Source: Proteus vulgaris
GTDB taxonomy: Bacteria > Pseudomonadota > Gammaproteobacteria > Enterobacterales > Enterobacteriaceae
Length of the DNA: 64,000 bases
Direction of reading: 5' to 3'
NCBI RefSeq assembly: GCF_033708015.1
Contig: NZ_CP137920.1
Span: forward strand, 2,852,001-2,916,000
Numbering within the stretch: position 1 is the first letter of the stretch; each line of letters begins with the position of its first letter. Positions 34,533-43,865 of the stretch are shown here, piece after piece. Below the pieces are notes generated by a model. It did not search any database and had not been told where the DNA came from. It saw only the letters and a list, made by a program, of their open reading frames with translations. The position numbers and the translations under genes are program-made.

Positions 34533-35420
34533 TTAAAACTTAACTATTTTCGAGCCTATCATTGTCGCTTTTCCACCTACTCTTACTCGACGAATTGTAT
34601 TTTCTGTTGAATCAATAATAACGTGAATAAGAGAAGAACATTGCATTGCACGCCCCTGCTCTAATAAAAAATGTGTTTTGTGAGGGAATACATGCTTAAC
34701 AAGATAACAACCTAAAGCACCGCTAGAACTTCCTGTCGCAGACTCTTCATTGATACCATATAAAGGGGCAAAATTACGGCAATGGGCAGTGATTTCTTCA
34801 TCTTGGCTTAGCTCAAAAACATGAAAACCAATCGTATTAAATTCACGACTTAAGTTTGCAATTGCATCAAAATTAGGTTTTAGATTATCTAATTGTCCCA
34901 ATTGTACGGGGATCAGCATATCAGGTAATCCCGTTGAAAATATCTCAATGGGTAAGCCTGTTTCAGAAATAGTTTCGCAATTTACGCCCAGTGCAGCAGC
35001 GACAATATCGACATTTGGAGCTTGTCGAGAAACAGGTAATGTTTGCTCCATAACGATATTTTCAGTATCAATTGCGACGCTTAAAATGCCCGCTTTCGTT
35101 TTTTGTGTGTAATGACCCGCTGCTAATAAATTAAGTGAAGATAAAGTAAAAAATAGCGCCAATGTAGCATGACCACAAAAATCGACTTCTCCTTCAGGGG
35201 TAAAAAAATCAACTTTAAAATCAGTCTCTTCACCTTGATAAACAAAAGCGGTTTCAGAAAACCCAACTTCTTTAGCGATAGCAATTTTCTGCTCATCACT
35301 TAATTGAGGAGGATTAAGTACCACGCCAGCAGGATTGCCACCTTTATTATCTCGAGTAAATGAGTTTACAAGGTGCACTTTGATCTCGTGCTCTACTGAG
35401 CGTATCGCTTTATTTTGCAT
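34533..35420 (-). CDS. PhzF family isomerase/epimerase
   Basis: Diaminopimelate-epimerase-fold protein of 295 residues from the ATG beginning MQNKAIRSVEHE, with CGGGAA nine bases upstream. PhzF signatures are FTRDNKGGNPAGVVL at the N-terminus, the catalytic-Glu region EVGFSETAFV, DFFTPEGEVDFCGHATLAL, and the C-terminal GINEESATGSSSGALGCYL. Family members isomerise small metabolites; phenazine synthesis is not implied because no other phz gene is present. Monocistronic. Confidence 0.9.
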   Translation of the reverse strand: MQNKAIRSVEHEIKVHLVNSFTRDNKGGNPAGVVLNPPQLSDEQKIAIAKEVGFSETAFVYQGEETDFKVDFFTPEGEVDFCGHATLALFFTLSSLNLLAAGHYTQKTKAGILSVAIDTENIVMEQTLPVSRQAPNVDIVAAALGVNCETISETGLPIEIFSTGLPDMLIPVQLGQLDNLKPNFDAIANLSREFNTIGFHVFELSQDEEITAHCRNFAPLYGINEESATGSSSGALGCYLVKHVFPHKTHFLLEQGRAMQCSSLIHVIIDSTENTIRRVRVGGKATMIGSKIVKF

Positions 35421-35535
35421 ATATTTCCCGCATAGCTTCAAATAATATTAAGTCTGTGTGTAAATACAGAGTGTACTAAATCTATCTTATAACGTTCGAT
35501 TTTAAATACTTTTTAAGTGTTAGATAAAACACGCG

Positions 35536-36117
35536 CTAATTAGCGCAAACATCCGACACGCTATCTAACCCTTGCTGTCTTTGTTCAAATATGACGCTTT
35601 TCTTATCACCCTCTCGGATTATTTTTAAGATATAAATACTATCAAAATCACTGCTTTTCCATTTAGGTATTAATTTAGGATCCCCCCCTTCTTGCTTCAT
35701 GATATCTCGTGCCACTTTAACTAAATTATCATGCTCCCATGCAATAAAAATCACTGCATTTTCATATTTCATACTTAACAGATCTTCACGCAACTCTTTT
35801 ATCTCTTTAGCATGATATTGAAGATGAATAGGCAATGAGGTTTTAATAGCAATAGGTGAAATCGTTTGGAGTGAACGTAATGAATTTCCTAGCTTACTTT
35901 GTTTAGGTGCTGCGGCAAATAAGGCATCAGGTTTGCCAAATTGATTGATAAGCACATTAGGTAGGGCTAGTGCTCTATTTAATCCTTTACAGGTCAGTTG
36001 CCCACTATCATTATCAGGTTTTTCACCATGTCTTATAAAGACAAGTGTTTGCTCAGAATACGCCATATGACTAAATCCTAAAATAAATATGCTCAAAAAT
36101 ATAAATACACTGCGCAT
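35536..36117 (-). CDS. Exported histidine phosphatase family protein
   Basis: Protein of 193 residues with a signal peptide (MRSVFIFLSIFILGFSHMAYS). The phosphatase core has LVFIRHGEKPDN (catalytic His in RHGE), a mid-chain Arg region, and AWEHDNLVKVA with the second His. It is probably periplasmic and hydrolyses a small phosphoester; the substrate is unknown. Confidence 0.85.
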   Translation of the reverse strand: MRSVFIFLSIFILGFSHMAYSEQTLVFIRHGEKPDNDSGQLTCKGLNRALALPNVLINQFGKPDALFAAAPKQSKLGNSLRSLQTISPIAIKTSLPIHLQYHAKEIKELREDLLSMKYENAVIFIAWEHDNLVKVARDIMKQEGGDPKLIPKWKSSDFDSIYILKIIREGDKKSVIFEQRQQGLDSVSDVCAN

Positions 36118-36448
36118 ACAGCGTTACCTTTAAGTCCATTGAGTATAAGTCCATGAGTAAGTTAAAATACATCTAACATTAACCATAAACTCACCTGTTT
36201 TAAGTCATCCAGTTTATCATAGTCAAACGTATTTCAGAGGGGGAGCAAACCTTAGATAGCGTCCATTTAACCACGCTTATATTCATTGACGGTTATTCTA
36301 CTTTCTAAACGCCCTAAAATTAATTAACAAACATTAAAATAGAACAAACAATTGTTAACGGAAAATAAAGAATATCTTTAATTTTTCATTACTTTTCATC
36401 CAGCTTTACAAAATTAAATGAAACTTAAATACTCAGCACATTTAGATA

Positions 36449-36473
36449 AAAAAAGGGAGCCAAACCCTTTTTT
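36449..36473. terminator. Orphan intrinsic-terminator-like hairpin
   Basis: AAAAAAGGG pairs with CCCTTTTTT across a seven-base loop. It lies between divergent genes, where no transcript is known to end. Confidence 0.55.
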
Positions 36474-36539
36474 ACAATAAAAATAATGTGTTAAAAATCA
36501 ATGCAAGTCTTTTTATCTCCTTTTATTTCGTTTAATGAC

Positions 36540-36566
36540 TAAAGTTCTTTCACTGCTTACCGATAC
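36540..36566 (+). promoter_or_regulatory. FliA (sigma-28) promoter of the chemoreceptor gene
   Basis: TAAAGTTC, 11 bases, ACCGATAC is close to the sigma-28 consensus TAAAGTTT-N11-GCCGATAA. It lies 59 bases upstream of the chemoreceptor ATG, so expression is tied to the flagellar regulon. Confidence 0.8.
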
Positions 36567-36624
36567 TGTTTGTTCTTAAATAAGTTACCAATACTTATTA
36601 ATTACTATTTATCCAGGGTTAAGC

Positions 36625-38175
36625 ATGTTCTTTAAAAACTTTAAAATTCGTACAAAGTTAACCATCGCATTTACAACTTTTGTGATGTTAATTATGTTAG
36701 GTTCTGGTTTTGCACTAATGGGTTTAAATAGTGCGAATCAAGATATTCATGATGTCGTTGATGATATCTACCCAGCCACAGTAAAAGCCAATTTGCTGAT
36801 TAATAATTTCAATGAGTTTATTATATTTCAGCAACTCACTATGCTTGATGAGCAAGGGAGTTTAGCCGCTGAGCAAGAGAGCAAAAAAGCAGAGATCACC
36901 GCTAAGATTGCGCAATTACTGAAAGAATTAGACGAAACCACACACGATGCTGAGTCAAAAAAAATCTTAGCTGAAGTTTATGATATTCGTCAGCAATATA
37001 TCACCTCTCAAAACTTCGTGGTGAAGGCATTTAATGAAAATAATAGACACGCAGCCGTCAATGAACTAATAACAAAAACGTCCGCTATTCAGTTAAGGTA
37101 TCGCGATAAAATCTTAGCGTTTATTGAATTGCAAAATCAAAAAATGGAGAAAGCGGGTGACGCTGTTGAGCGTGATTTTATTGAGAAAAGAGTATTTTTA
37201 GTATTATTAACCCTCGTCAGCATTATTGTGGGCAGCATTTTAGGGTGGTTTATTACTAGAGGTATTACTCTTCCATTAGAAAAGGCAATAAACTTTGCCA
37301 AAGCGATTGCCAGTGGTGATTTAACACAAGATGTTAATACTGATTACCATGATGAAGCAGGAATATTATTACAAGCGCTTGCTGACATGAAAATGCACCT
37401 ATTAGACGTGGTGCAAAATGTACAAAATGGTGCTGAAAATATTTCGTCAGCAGCAGAACAAATTACGGCTGGTAGTCAAAATTTAGCGGCAAGAACAGAA
37501 GAACAAGCGACATCAGTAGAAGAAACAGCAAGCTCGATGGAGCAAATGACGTCAACGATTAAAAATACCGCTGCTCATACTCATGATGCCATTAATGTTG
37601 CTGAAAAAACTGAAATTGTCGTCCATCATAATGGCGAAATGATGCTTCAGTTAACTGAAAAAATGAGAGCAATAAATAGTTCATCATCTCAAATGACTGA
37701 TATTATTAATTTAATTGATGCCATTGCATTCCAAACGAATATTCTTGCGCTAAATGCCGCGGTTGAAGCCGCTAGAGCGGGTGAACATGGTAAAGGTTTT
37801 GCGGTTGTTGCTGGTGAAGTCAGGTTACTCGCACAAAAAAGTGCAGATTCCGCTAATGATATACGCACCCTTATCGATAATTCATCAACTCAAACACAAG
37901 AAGGCATGGAGTTAGTTGAACAAGCAGGCTCGCAAATTCAGAAAATGATCACTGATGTCGAGGAGATCAGTGCATTATTACGAGAAATCGGGCAAGCAAG
38001 TAATGAGCAAAGCGATGGTATATCGCAAATCAATAATGCTATAAGTCAGCTTGATTCAACGACACAACAAAATGCGGGATTAGTCGAGGAGTCTGTCGCT
38101 GCCGCCGGTTCACTCAATGAACAGGCAGTAAACCTCAATAAATTAGTTAATTACTTTCAGATTAAAAATATCTAA
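36625..38175 (+). CDS. Methyl-accepting chemotaxis protein
   Basis: Chemoreceptor of 516 residues. TM1 is at about 11-31, a periplasmic four-helix sensor domain spans 32-190, TM2 is at 191-212, HAMP at 213-265, and the signalling domain follows with methylation helices ([21 protein letters not shown]) and the hairpin tip ([20 protein letters not shown]). It lacks the C-terminal NWETF-type pentapeptide, so it probably depends on another receptor for CheR/CheB. The ligand cannot be told. Confidence 0.95.
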   Translation: MFFKNFKIRTKLTIAFTTFVMLIMLGSGFALMGLNSANQDIHDVVDDIYPATVKANLLINNFNEFIIFQQLTMLDEQGSLAAEQESKKAEITAKIAQLLKELDETTHDAESKKILAEVYDIRQQYITSQNFVVKAFNENNRHAAVNELITKTSAIQLRYRDKILAFIELQNQKMEKAGDAVERDFIEKRVFLVLLTLVSIIVGSILGWFITRGITLPLEKAINFAKAIASGDLTQDVNTDYHDEAGILLQALADMKMHLLDVVQNVQNGAENISSAAEQITAGSQNLAARTEEQATSVEETASSMEQMTSTIKNTAAHTHDAINVAEKTEIVVHHNGEMMLQLTEKMRAINSSSSQMTDIINLIDAIAFQTNILALNAAVEAARAGEHGKGFAVVAGEVRLLAQKSADSANDIRTLIDNSSTQTQEGMELVEQAGSQIQKMITDVEEISALLREIGQASNEQSDGISQINNAISQLDSTTQQNAGLVEESVAAAGSLNEQAVNLNKLVNYFQIKNI

Positions 38176-38203
38176 TATTTAGTTGAATAAGTTTATAAAA
38201 AAT

Positions 38204-38237
38204 AAAGGTCACTAACCTTCTACCATAGTGACCTTTA
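38204..38237. terminator. Hairpin after the chemoreceptor
   Basis: AAAGGTCACTA pairs perfectly with TAGTGACCTTT. It lies between the convergent chemoreceptor and mdaB genes; the T-tract is short. Confidence 0.65.
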
Positions 38238-38282
38238 CATATGCTTTATACATGCTCTAAACGACGATATAAATCAATCATC

Positions 38283-38861
38283 TCAGCCAAAAACATGAGT
38301 TAAATGCGCTTTATATTCAATAATATCTTGATCAACATTTGGCTCTTTGATCACATCATTTGTCATAAAAGTAGGTAATTGAGACAGCCCTAAAAATTGT
38401 TGAGATTTGTGGAAAGCAAAATAAACACCATCAACACCTCTACCATCAAAGAAATTACCAAATTCATTAAAAGCTTCAACTGGCGCATTCCAAGTTACGG
38501 AAATCATATATTGTTTTCCTTGTAGCAAACCGCCTGTACCATATTGTTTTTTAGGATCACGACGTGTACGCCCATCGTTCTCATACAATTTACCGTGTCC
38601 TAAGGTGTAGACATCATCCATATACTTTTTCACTTTCCATGGCATCATCATCCACCAACCTGGCATTTGATATACAATAGTGTCAGCCCATAAGAATTTT
38701 TCAATTTCTTCTTCGATATCATAGCCTTCCTCTATTTGAGTTTCTTTAACACTATGACCTAATGTTACTAAATGCTCAGAGGCAATATCATGTAATGTAC
38801 GGTTTAGTCGACCTGCAGAGTGACCAAAGTTTTGACCACCATTGATCAGTAAAATATTCAT
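38283..38861 (-). CDS. mdaB: NADPH:quinone oxidoreductase MdaB
   Basis: Flavodoxin-like quinone reductase of 192 residues. FLWADTIVYQMPGWWMMMPW, KKYMDDVYTLGHGKLY and GLLQGKQYMISVTWNAP match MdaB closely. It reduces quinones by two electrons and protects from redox cycling. E. coli pairs mdaB with ygiN; here an ABM monooxygenase gene lies nearby with a LysR gene between. Confidence 0.95.
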   Translation of the reverse strand: MNILLINGGQNFGHSAGRLNRTLHDIASEHLVTLGHSVKETQIEEGYDIEEEIEKFLWADTIVYQMPGWWMMMPWKVKKYMDDVYTLGHGKLYENDGRTRRDPKKQYGTGGLLQGKQYMISVTWNAPVEAFNEFGNFFDGRGVDGVYFAFHKSQQFLGLSQLPTFMTNDVIKEPNVDQDIIEYKAHLTHVFG

Positions 38862-39219
38862 TTCAACTCCTAAATTTTTTCTTTCGATACGTCTAATGGA
38901 GTTAATTTAACAGGAAATGAACAGGTTAGCACACAACATAAACCCCCAAATTAATTTTTAAATTCAGAGTTACAATCTTTATATTTAATCGAAATAAGAT
39001 TATATAAAAATAAAAAACCAAAAATAATCGTTTTTACGATTATGTATATTAATAATAACGATTATTGCTTTTTAGGTAAAAGTCTATTGTTGCTCAGGCT
39101 ATTTTTTTAAACGGCAGACTGTTATAACATTAATTAGAGCACCTTCTAACCTGATAAGAGAGTATTACTCTCATATTAAAATCAGCGGTAAGAACCTAAG
39201 CGTATTAGGGGACTCGAAA
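38862..39219. other. mdaB upstream region with operator-like repeats
   Basis: About 360 AT-rich bases. Two palindromes are visible: ATAATCG-N6-CGATTAT at 39024-39043 and AATAAT-AACG-ATTATT at 39051-39066. They are followed by the 31-base element shared with the ydhP promoter region. Confidence 0.6.
39061..39091. promoter_or_regulatory. Shared element, copy 1 (mdaB side)
   Basis: This 31-base stretch (ATTATTGCT ... AGTCTATTGTT) matches 27 of 31 positions at 40838-40868. Candidate binding site of the LysR regulator encoded between the two copies. Confidence 0.5.
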
Positions 39220-40119
39220 TTACAACTTTAATGTGTCAGATAAATATTGAGTTAAACTGTCAATAAAAACGCGAATGCGCTGACTCACCACGCGATCACT
39301 ATAATAAACCGCATGAAAAGGTAATGGGATCGACTGTAATTTATCACTAAATAGCTCAACTAATTGACCTTCTTGAATATCTTTATTCACCATAAAATCA
39401 GATAAACAAGCAATCCCTTCACCACTCACACATAATTGCCTTAATGTTTCACCACTGTTTGAAGATATTCCTTTTGTTACCGTAATTAATTCATTCTTTT
39501 CGATTTCTAAAGGCCATGTATTTAATGAAACAGGCTCTGTAAATGTTAAACAAGTATGCTCGCTTAACGCTTGTGCTGTTGTCGGAATTCCTTTTTGCTC
39601 TAGATACTTTGGCGAAGCAATAATTTTACGATAGCTATTAAATAAAGGGCGTGCACGTAAACTTGAATCAGTTAAATGACCTACTCGTATAGCCACATCC
39701 ACTTTACGCTCAATTAAATTTACAAAAGTTTCTGATGAAACTAGGGATAAAATAATATCAGGGTATTGTTGACGAAAAATAGAAATAAAAGGGATCAAGA
39801 GATGTAATACAACAGGGGTAGCCGCATCTATTCGTAATAAACCTTTAGGTGAGCTTTGTGTACCATATAACTCATTTTCAGCGGCTTGCATTTCCTGCAA
39901 AATCACTTTCATCCGTTGAAAATAAAGTTCTCCTTCTACGGTAAGATCAATTTGGCAAGTCGTTCTATTCAATAAATTAACACCTAATTTATCTTCTAAT
40001 TTTTTCACTGTACGGCTGACGGCTGAGTTAGCCAAATTCAGTTTATCTGCAGCTTTTGTAAAGCTTTTATGTTCAACAACTTCAACGAATACTCTCGCTT
40101 CTTCTGATGTTGCTTTCAT
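39220..40119 (-). CDS. LysR family transcriptional regulator
   Basis: Regulator of 299 residues. The N-terminal winged HTH is at about 1-60 ([41 protein letters not shown]), followed by the two-lobed effector domain ([35 protein letters not shown]). It lies between mdaB and the ABM monooxygenase gene on the same strand and probably controls them and ydhP. Confidence 0.93.
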   Translation of the reverse strand: MKATSEEARVFVEVVEHKSFTKAADKLNLANSAVSRTVKKLEDKLGVNLLNRTTCQIDLTVEGELYFQRMKVILQEMQAAENELYGTQSSPKGLLRIDAATPVVLHLLIPFISIFRQQYPDIILSLVSSETFVNLIERKVDVAIRVGHLTDSSLRARPLFNSYRKIIASPKYLEQKGIPTTAQALSEHTCLTFTEPVSLNTWPLEIEKNELITVTKGISSNSGETLRQLCVSGEGIACLSDFMVNKDIQEGQLVELFSDKLQSIPLPFHAVYYSDRVVSQRIRVFIDSLTQYLSDTLKL

Positions 40120-40367
40120 ACAATAAGTCTCAGTGCTATTAGGTAGTATATTGAGATTTAAGGATACGGATATTTTTTTATTATTGCAATTAAGTTAACA
40201 GTGAGAAGTGAATAGTGTGTTATTGAGAATAGTGCGAATGATATAAAGAAACGTGACGACATAAAAAACAAGCAGATATACATCATGTACACCTGCTCCA
40301 ATCATGATTTATACATGAAAATATTTAATTAAAAATAATGAGACACATTAACAGAGGGTAAATAAAA

Positions 40368-40658
40368 TTAAGCTAATTTTTCAATAAATTTGATATCTAA
40401 CAATTCAATTTTATCTTTTAGATTTTCAACAAACGCTTTCATATGTTCCGTCTCGTTATGTTTATCAATAGCGTTCTGGTCTTTCCATATTTCAAAGAAA
40501 ATAAATGTTCTTGGTTGAGTAGTATCCTTATGAAGCTCATATTGAATGCACCCTTCATCTTTATGACTCGGTTTTATCATTGCTTTGCAAGCAGATAACA
40601 CTTCATTTTCATGATTTTCCTTTGCCACAATTGTGGCAATCAATCTGATATTGTTCAT
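40368..40658 (-). CDS. ABM-family quinol monooxygenase (YgiN-like)
   Basis: Dimeric ferredoxin-like antibiotic-biosynthesis-monooxygenase domain of 96 residues: IRLIATIVAKENHENEVL, DEGCIQYELHKD, FIFFEIWKDQNAIDKHNETEH. In E. coli YgiN works with MdaB in a quinone redox cycle. The context with mdaB supports that role, although sequence similarity to YgiN is only moderate. Confidence 0.82.
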   Translation of the reverse strand: MNNIRLIATIVAKENHENEVLSACKAMIKPSHKDEGCIQYELHKDTTQPRTFIFFEIWKDQNAIDKHNETEHMKAFVENLKDKIELLDIKFIEKLA

Positions 40659-40837
40659 ATGAAATCCTGTATTCCAACATAAATATAAATGACAAATAAA
40701 TAACGACCTGAAATGACTCTAGCACAATTTTTTATTTCATTATTTACATTTAGGCAAAAATAAGTTGCTGATACAGCTATTGTCATTACGATTATTATTT
40801 CTTTAAAAATCTATTCAATAAAATAAACACCATATTT

Positions 40838-40868
40838 ATTATTGCTATTTAAGCAATAGTCTATTGTT
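40838..40868. promoter_or_regulatory. Shared element, copy 2, with LysR-type palindrome
   Basis: It contains a perfect palindrome, TATTGCT-ATTTA-AGCAATA (40840-40858), of the T-N11-A type bound by LysR regulators, followed by GTCTATTGTT. It lies between divergent ABM monooxygenase and ydhP genes, about 90 bases before ydhP. Confidence 0.6.
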
Positions 40869-40954
40869 TTTTTCCTTATTTATTGCTTTTAATCACTTTA
40901 TTAAACTAGCGCCATATCAATTTTTGAGCTCTGCTCTTTTTATTAGGAATAATA

Positions 40955-42115
40955 ATGAAAGCTTTTTTCCCTCTATTAGCACTCGCAACCGGTGCTTTTG
41001 CTATCGGTGCAACAGAATTTACGCCTATGGGGTTGTTACCGAATATTGCCTCTGGGTTAGATATCTCAATAACAACAGCGGGGGGATTAATTACAGGTTA
41101 TGCCGTGGGTGTTATGGTAGGCGCGCCTATTATGACATTAGGATTAGGTCGGTTAACAAAACGACATGCCTTAATTTTTCTATTATTGCTCTTTATTGCA
41201 GGTAATTTATTAGCCTCGCAATCAAATAGCTATTTGGGATTAATGATTGCCAGGCTAATAACGAGCCTTAATCATGGTGCTTTTTTTGGTATTGGGTCGG
41301 TCGTAGCGGCAAGCCTTGTTGAAAAACATAAACAAGCAGCTGCCGTTGCTGCGATGTTTATGGGATTAACACTTTCAAACTTAATCGGTGTTCCTTTAAT
41401 GACTTGGATTGGTCAAGTTTATGGCTGGCGTTTAGCCTTTATCCTTATTTCTGGATTAGGTATTGTGACATTGATAGGTTTATTAATGCTTCTACCTTCG
41501 ATGCCCAAAGGAAATAAGCCGAATATCAAATATGAATTAAAAGTACTCACTCGTTTACCTGTTGTGTTAGCACTACTAACGACTGTATTTGGCGCTTCTG
41601 CTCTTTTTGCGCTTTATACATACATTGCCCCTTTCCTTATTAATATCGTTCATGTCAGTGAAAGTGATGTGGCAATGCTACTTATTGTGATTGGATTAGG
41701 ATTTACCGTAGGTAATTACCTAGGGGGGAAATTATCGGCAAAAGGAATTGATAGAACATTGGTGATATTTTTTGTATTACTGATTGTGTCTATGCTCATA
41801 CTCCCGCTTGTTTCAAGTAACCTGTACCTAACAGTGATCACTCTCTTTATTTGGAGTGCAGCAAGTTTTGCACTTGTACCTCCATTACAGATAAAAACAA
41901 TGCAAATAGCTCATGATGCTCCGGGTTTAGTCTCATCAGTGAATATTGGTGCATTTAATTTAGGTAATGCTATTGGAGCTATTATTGGTGGAGTTGCTTT
42001 AAAGTACGGTTATAACATTGTCCCTTTAAGCGCGGCATTAGTTGGGATCGTGGGTTTATTACTGGTTTTTTCTCAATTTAAAGTGAAAAGAGAACCACAA
42101 AACAGCTTGGCTTAG
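40955..42115 (+). CDS. ydhP: MFS transporter YdhP-like
   Basis: Twelve-helix major facilitator of 386 residues. It matches the YdhP/AraJ efflux branch: LALATGAFAIGATEFTPMGL in TM1, YAVGVMVGAPIMTL in TM2, and ITSLNHGAFFGIGSVVAASL. Probably a drug or metabolite exporter; the substrate is unknown. A LysR-type palindrome lies upstream and an intrinsic terminator downstream. Confidence 0.88.
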   Translation: MKAFFPLLALATGAFAIGATEFTPMGLLPNIASGLDISITTAGGLITGYAVGVMVGAPIMTLGLGRLTKRHALIFLLLLFIAGNLLASQSNSYLGLMIARLITSLNHGAFFGIGSVVAASLVEKHKQAAAVAAMFMGLTLSNLIGVPLMTWIGQVYGWRLAFILISGLGIVTLIGLLMLLPSMPKGNKPNIKYELKVLTRLPVVLALLTTVFGASALFALYTYIAPFLINIVHVSESDVAMLLIVIGLGFTVGNYLGGKLSAKGIDRTLVIFFVLLIVSMLILPLVSSNLYLTVITLFIWSAASFALVPPLQIKTMQIAHDAPGLVSSVNIGAFNLGNAIGAIIGGVALKYGYNIVPLSAALVGIVGLLLVFSQFKVKREPQNSLA

Positions 42116-42141
42116 TCTTTAACGTCTATTTACACTCACTC

Positions 42142-42179
42142 AAAAAAGGAACCTAGCTCACACTTTGGTTCTTTTTTTT
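42142..42179 (+). terminator. Intrinsic terminator of ydhP
   Basis: AAAAGGAACC pairs with GGTTCTTTT, continuing into T, about 30 bases after the stop. Confidence 0.75.
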
Positions 42180-43865
42180 ATGTGTAACAACGTCGCCAAT
42201 AAAATGTAAACAATTTTACTAATATCAGACAAACTATTTGTTTTCGCCGACTTATTTTGGAGGTTATGGATAGCGGCAAATGTTAAATCCTAAAACATTA
42301 CTAACATAATCGCTGATTTCTGTTATCAAAACAGAGCCATTTAATGATGAAAATAACCTTTTCACTATTAATACACTCACTATAATCTCAGGGTAATCTC
42401 TCTTATTGTGAGATAAGCTTATAGCGCTAAAACAGACAGCAACACATTTATACGCTAAAGAAAATACCCGCTATAGATTATTACGTAGTTAAAAAAACAG
42501 AAATAATTATCTGCAAACTCACTTTTTAACCACGGTTTTACTTTGATTATTTGTATGACAATTATCTTAGGAAAACTTAATATCACATCTAAAAATGAGA
42601 CTGTTACTTTAAAAAAATTTCATGACTTATCTTTGCTCTAGAATAATCAATCAAAACACTTTAAAAAGGTAAGAAATACCTTTAAATAACTCTTTTTCTG
42701 TTTTTAAATAGCGTTTATTTGGCACTTTTTCAGCGATAAAGAATAAGAAAAATAAACTTTTTGTTTTTATCAATACGTTTAAGATCACCTCAATCATGTC
42801 TTTAACTAAGAAACGTTAGAAAGAACTATTCTCAATTACTATTTATCTCACTCATTATAGAACCATTATCTTACTGATTTGTATTACAATTAAACACTAT
42901 TTAAAAGACAGTAATCATGCACATCTAGGCACAAAAAGAAGTCAATCAATGATGAGGAAATTATATTGGCATTTTTTTAAACAGTTCATATAAAAATATG
43001 AATTTTGTATAGTGAGAATTAAAAATAAACAAAAATAAATTAATGAAAATAAATTATTTTTATACTATATAAAAATAGTTATAAATGATGAATGAAAAAA
43101 CGCCCTATTTTATAGATAAATTTATAAAATAAAAAAATGAGAAACAAAAAAAAAGAAAGAGAAAAAATAAATATAGAAATAAAAAAATATAAAAAAACAA
43201 AAACAATAGCAAATTAAAAATAAATAATATTGATAACAAATAAAGATATTATAAAAAATAAGATAAAAGATAATTTAAATAATTAGAATAACAAAATTTA
43301 GAATAATCAAATATTGAAATAAAAAAAACTTTCAGTCTATTTGTTAATAAAATACACCCAAAAGCAATTGATTAATTTAATTTATGTTTAATGTAAGGTT
43401 AGCTCGTCGTTTCTAGGCTAAAAAAGCGCATTTTAAACATAAACTCATCTTTTTATTACATAGCGAAAACCATCAATATCGCTCTTTTTTTCATCAAAAA
43501 TCAATTTAATAACAACATTAGCAATTTAATTACATTGATGAACGTCAAAAAAATCGACAATTAACAAGCAACTAATGAGAAAAAAGGAATTTTTTTATAT
43601 TTGTCACACAATTGATTTTATTCTATTACATCTCAATAAATATTCCCTACAATAGCCAACTAATCTAACCTGACAATTTCCTAAGTGATGATATTTTTCA
43701 TTGTTTAGGTTAGTAACTATCTTTTTTTATTTATGATTTATCGTTTCAGCAAAGTAGAGCATTAATAAAACCTAGTACCCTACACAATTATATAATGACC
43801 AACTTATAGGTTTGCCAACGCAGTTATAAACGATAAAAATTGCAAACTTAAGGATAAAAATAATC
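42180..43865. other. 1.7-kb gene-free A-rich region upstream of lldP
   Basis: No ORF of credible length or ribosome-binding site is seen on either strand. From about 43,080 to 43,330 the plus strand is dominated by A in short phased runs. Near the lldP end (43665-43713) TCTAACCTGACAAT and ATTGTTTAGGTTAG form an imperfect inverted repeat that could be an operator or leader hairpin. The lldP promoter must lie in the last few hundred bases. Confidence 0.6.

Larger units (their letters stand above)
36118..36624. other. Divergent intergenic region before the chemoreceptor
   Basis: About 500 bases containing an isolated terminator-like hairpin (36449-36473) and a FliA promoter (36540-36566). No ORF with a ribosome-binding site was found. 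Confidence 0.5.

Noticed and set aside
34533..35420. Phenazine biosynthesis role for the PhzF-like gene
   Set aside because: No other phz genes are nearby; PhzF-fold isomerases are common in non-producers.
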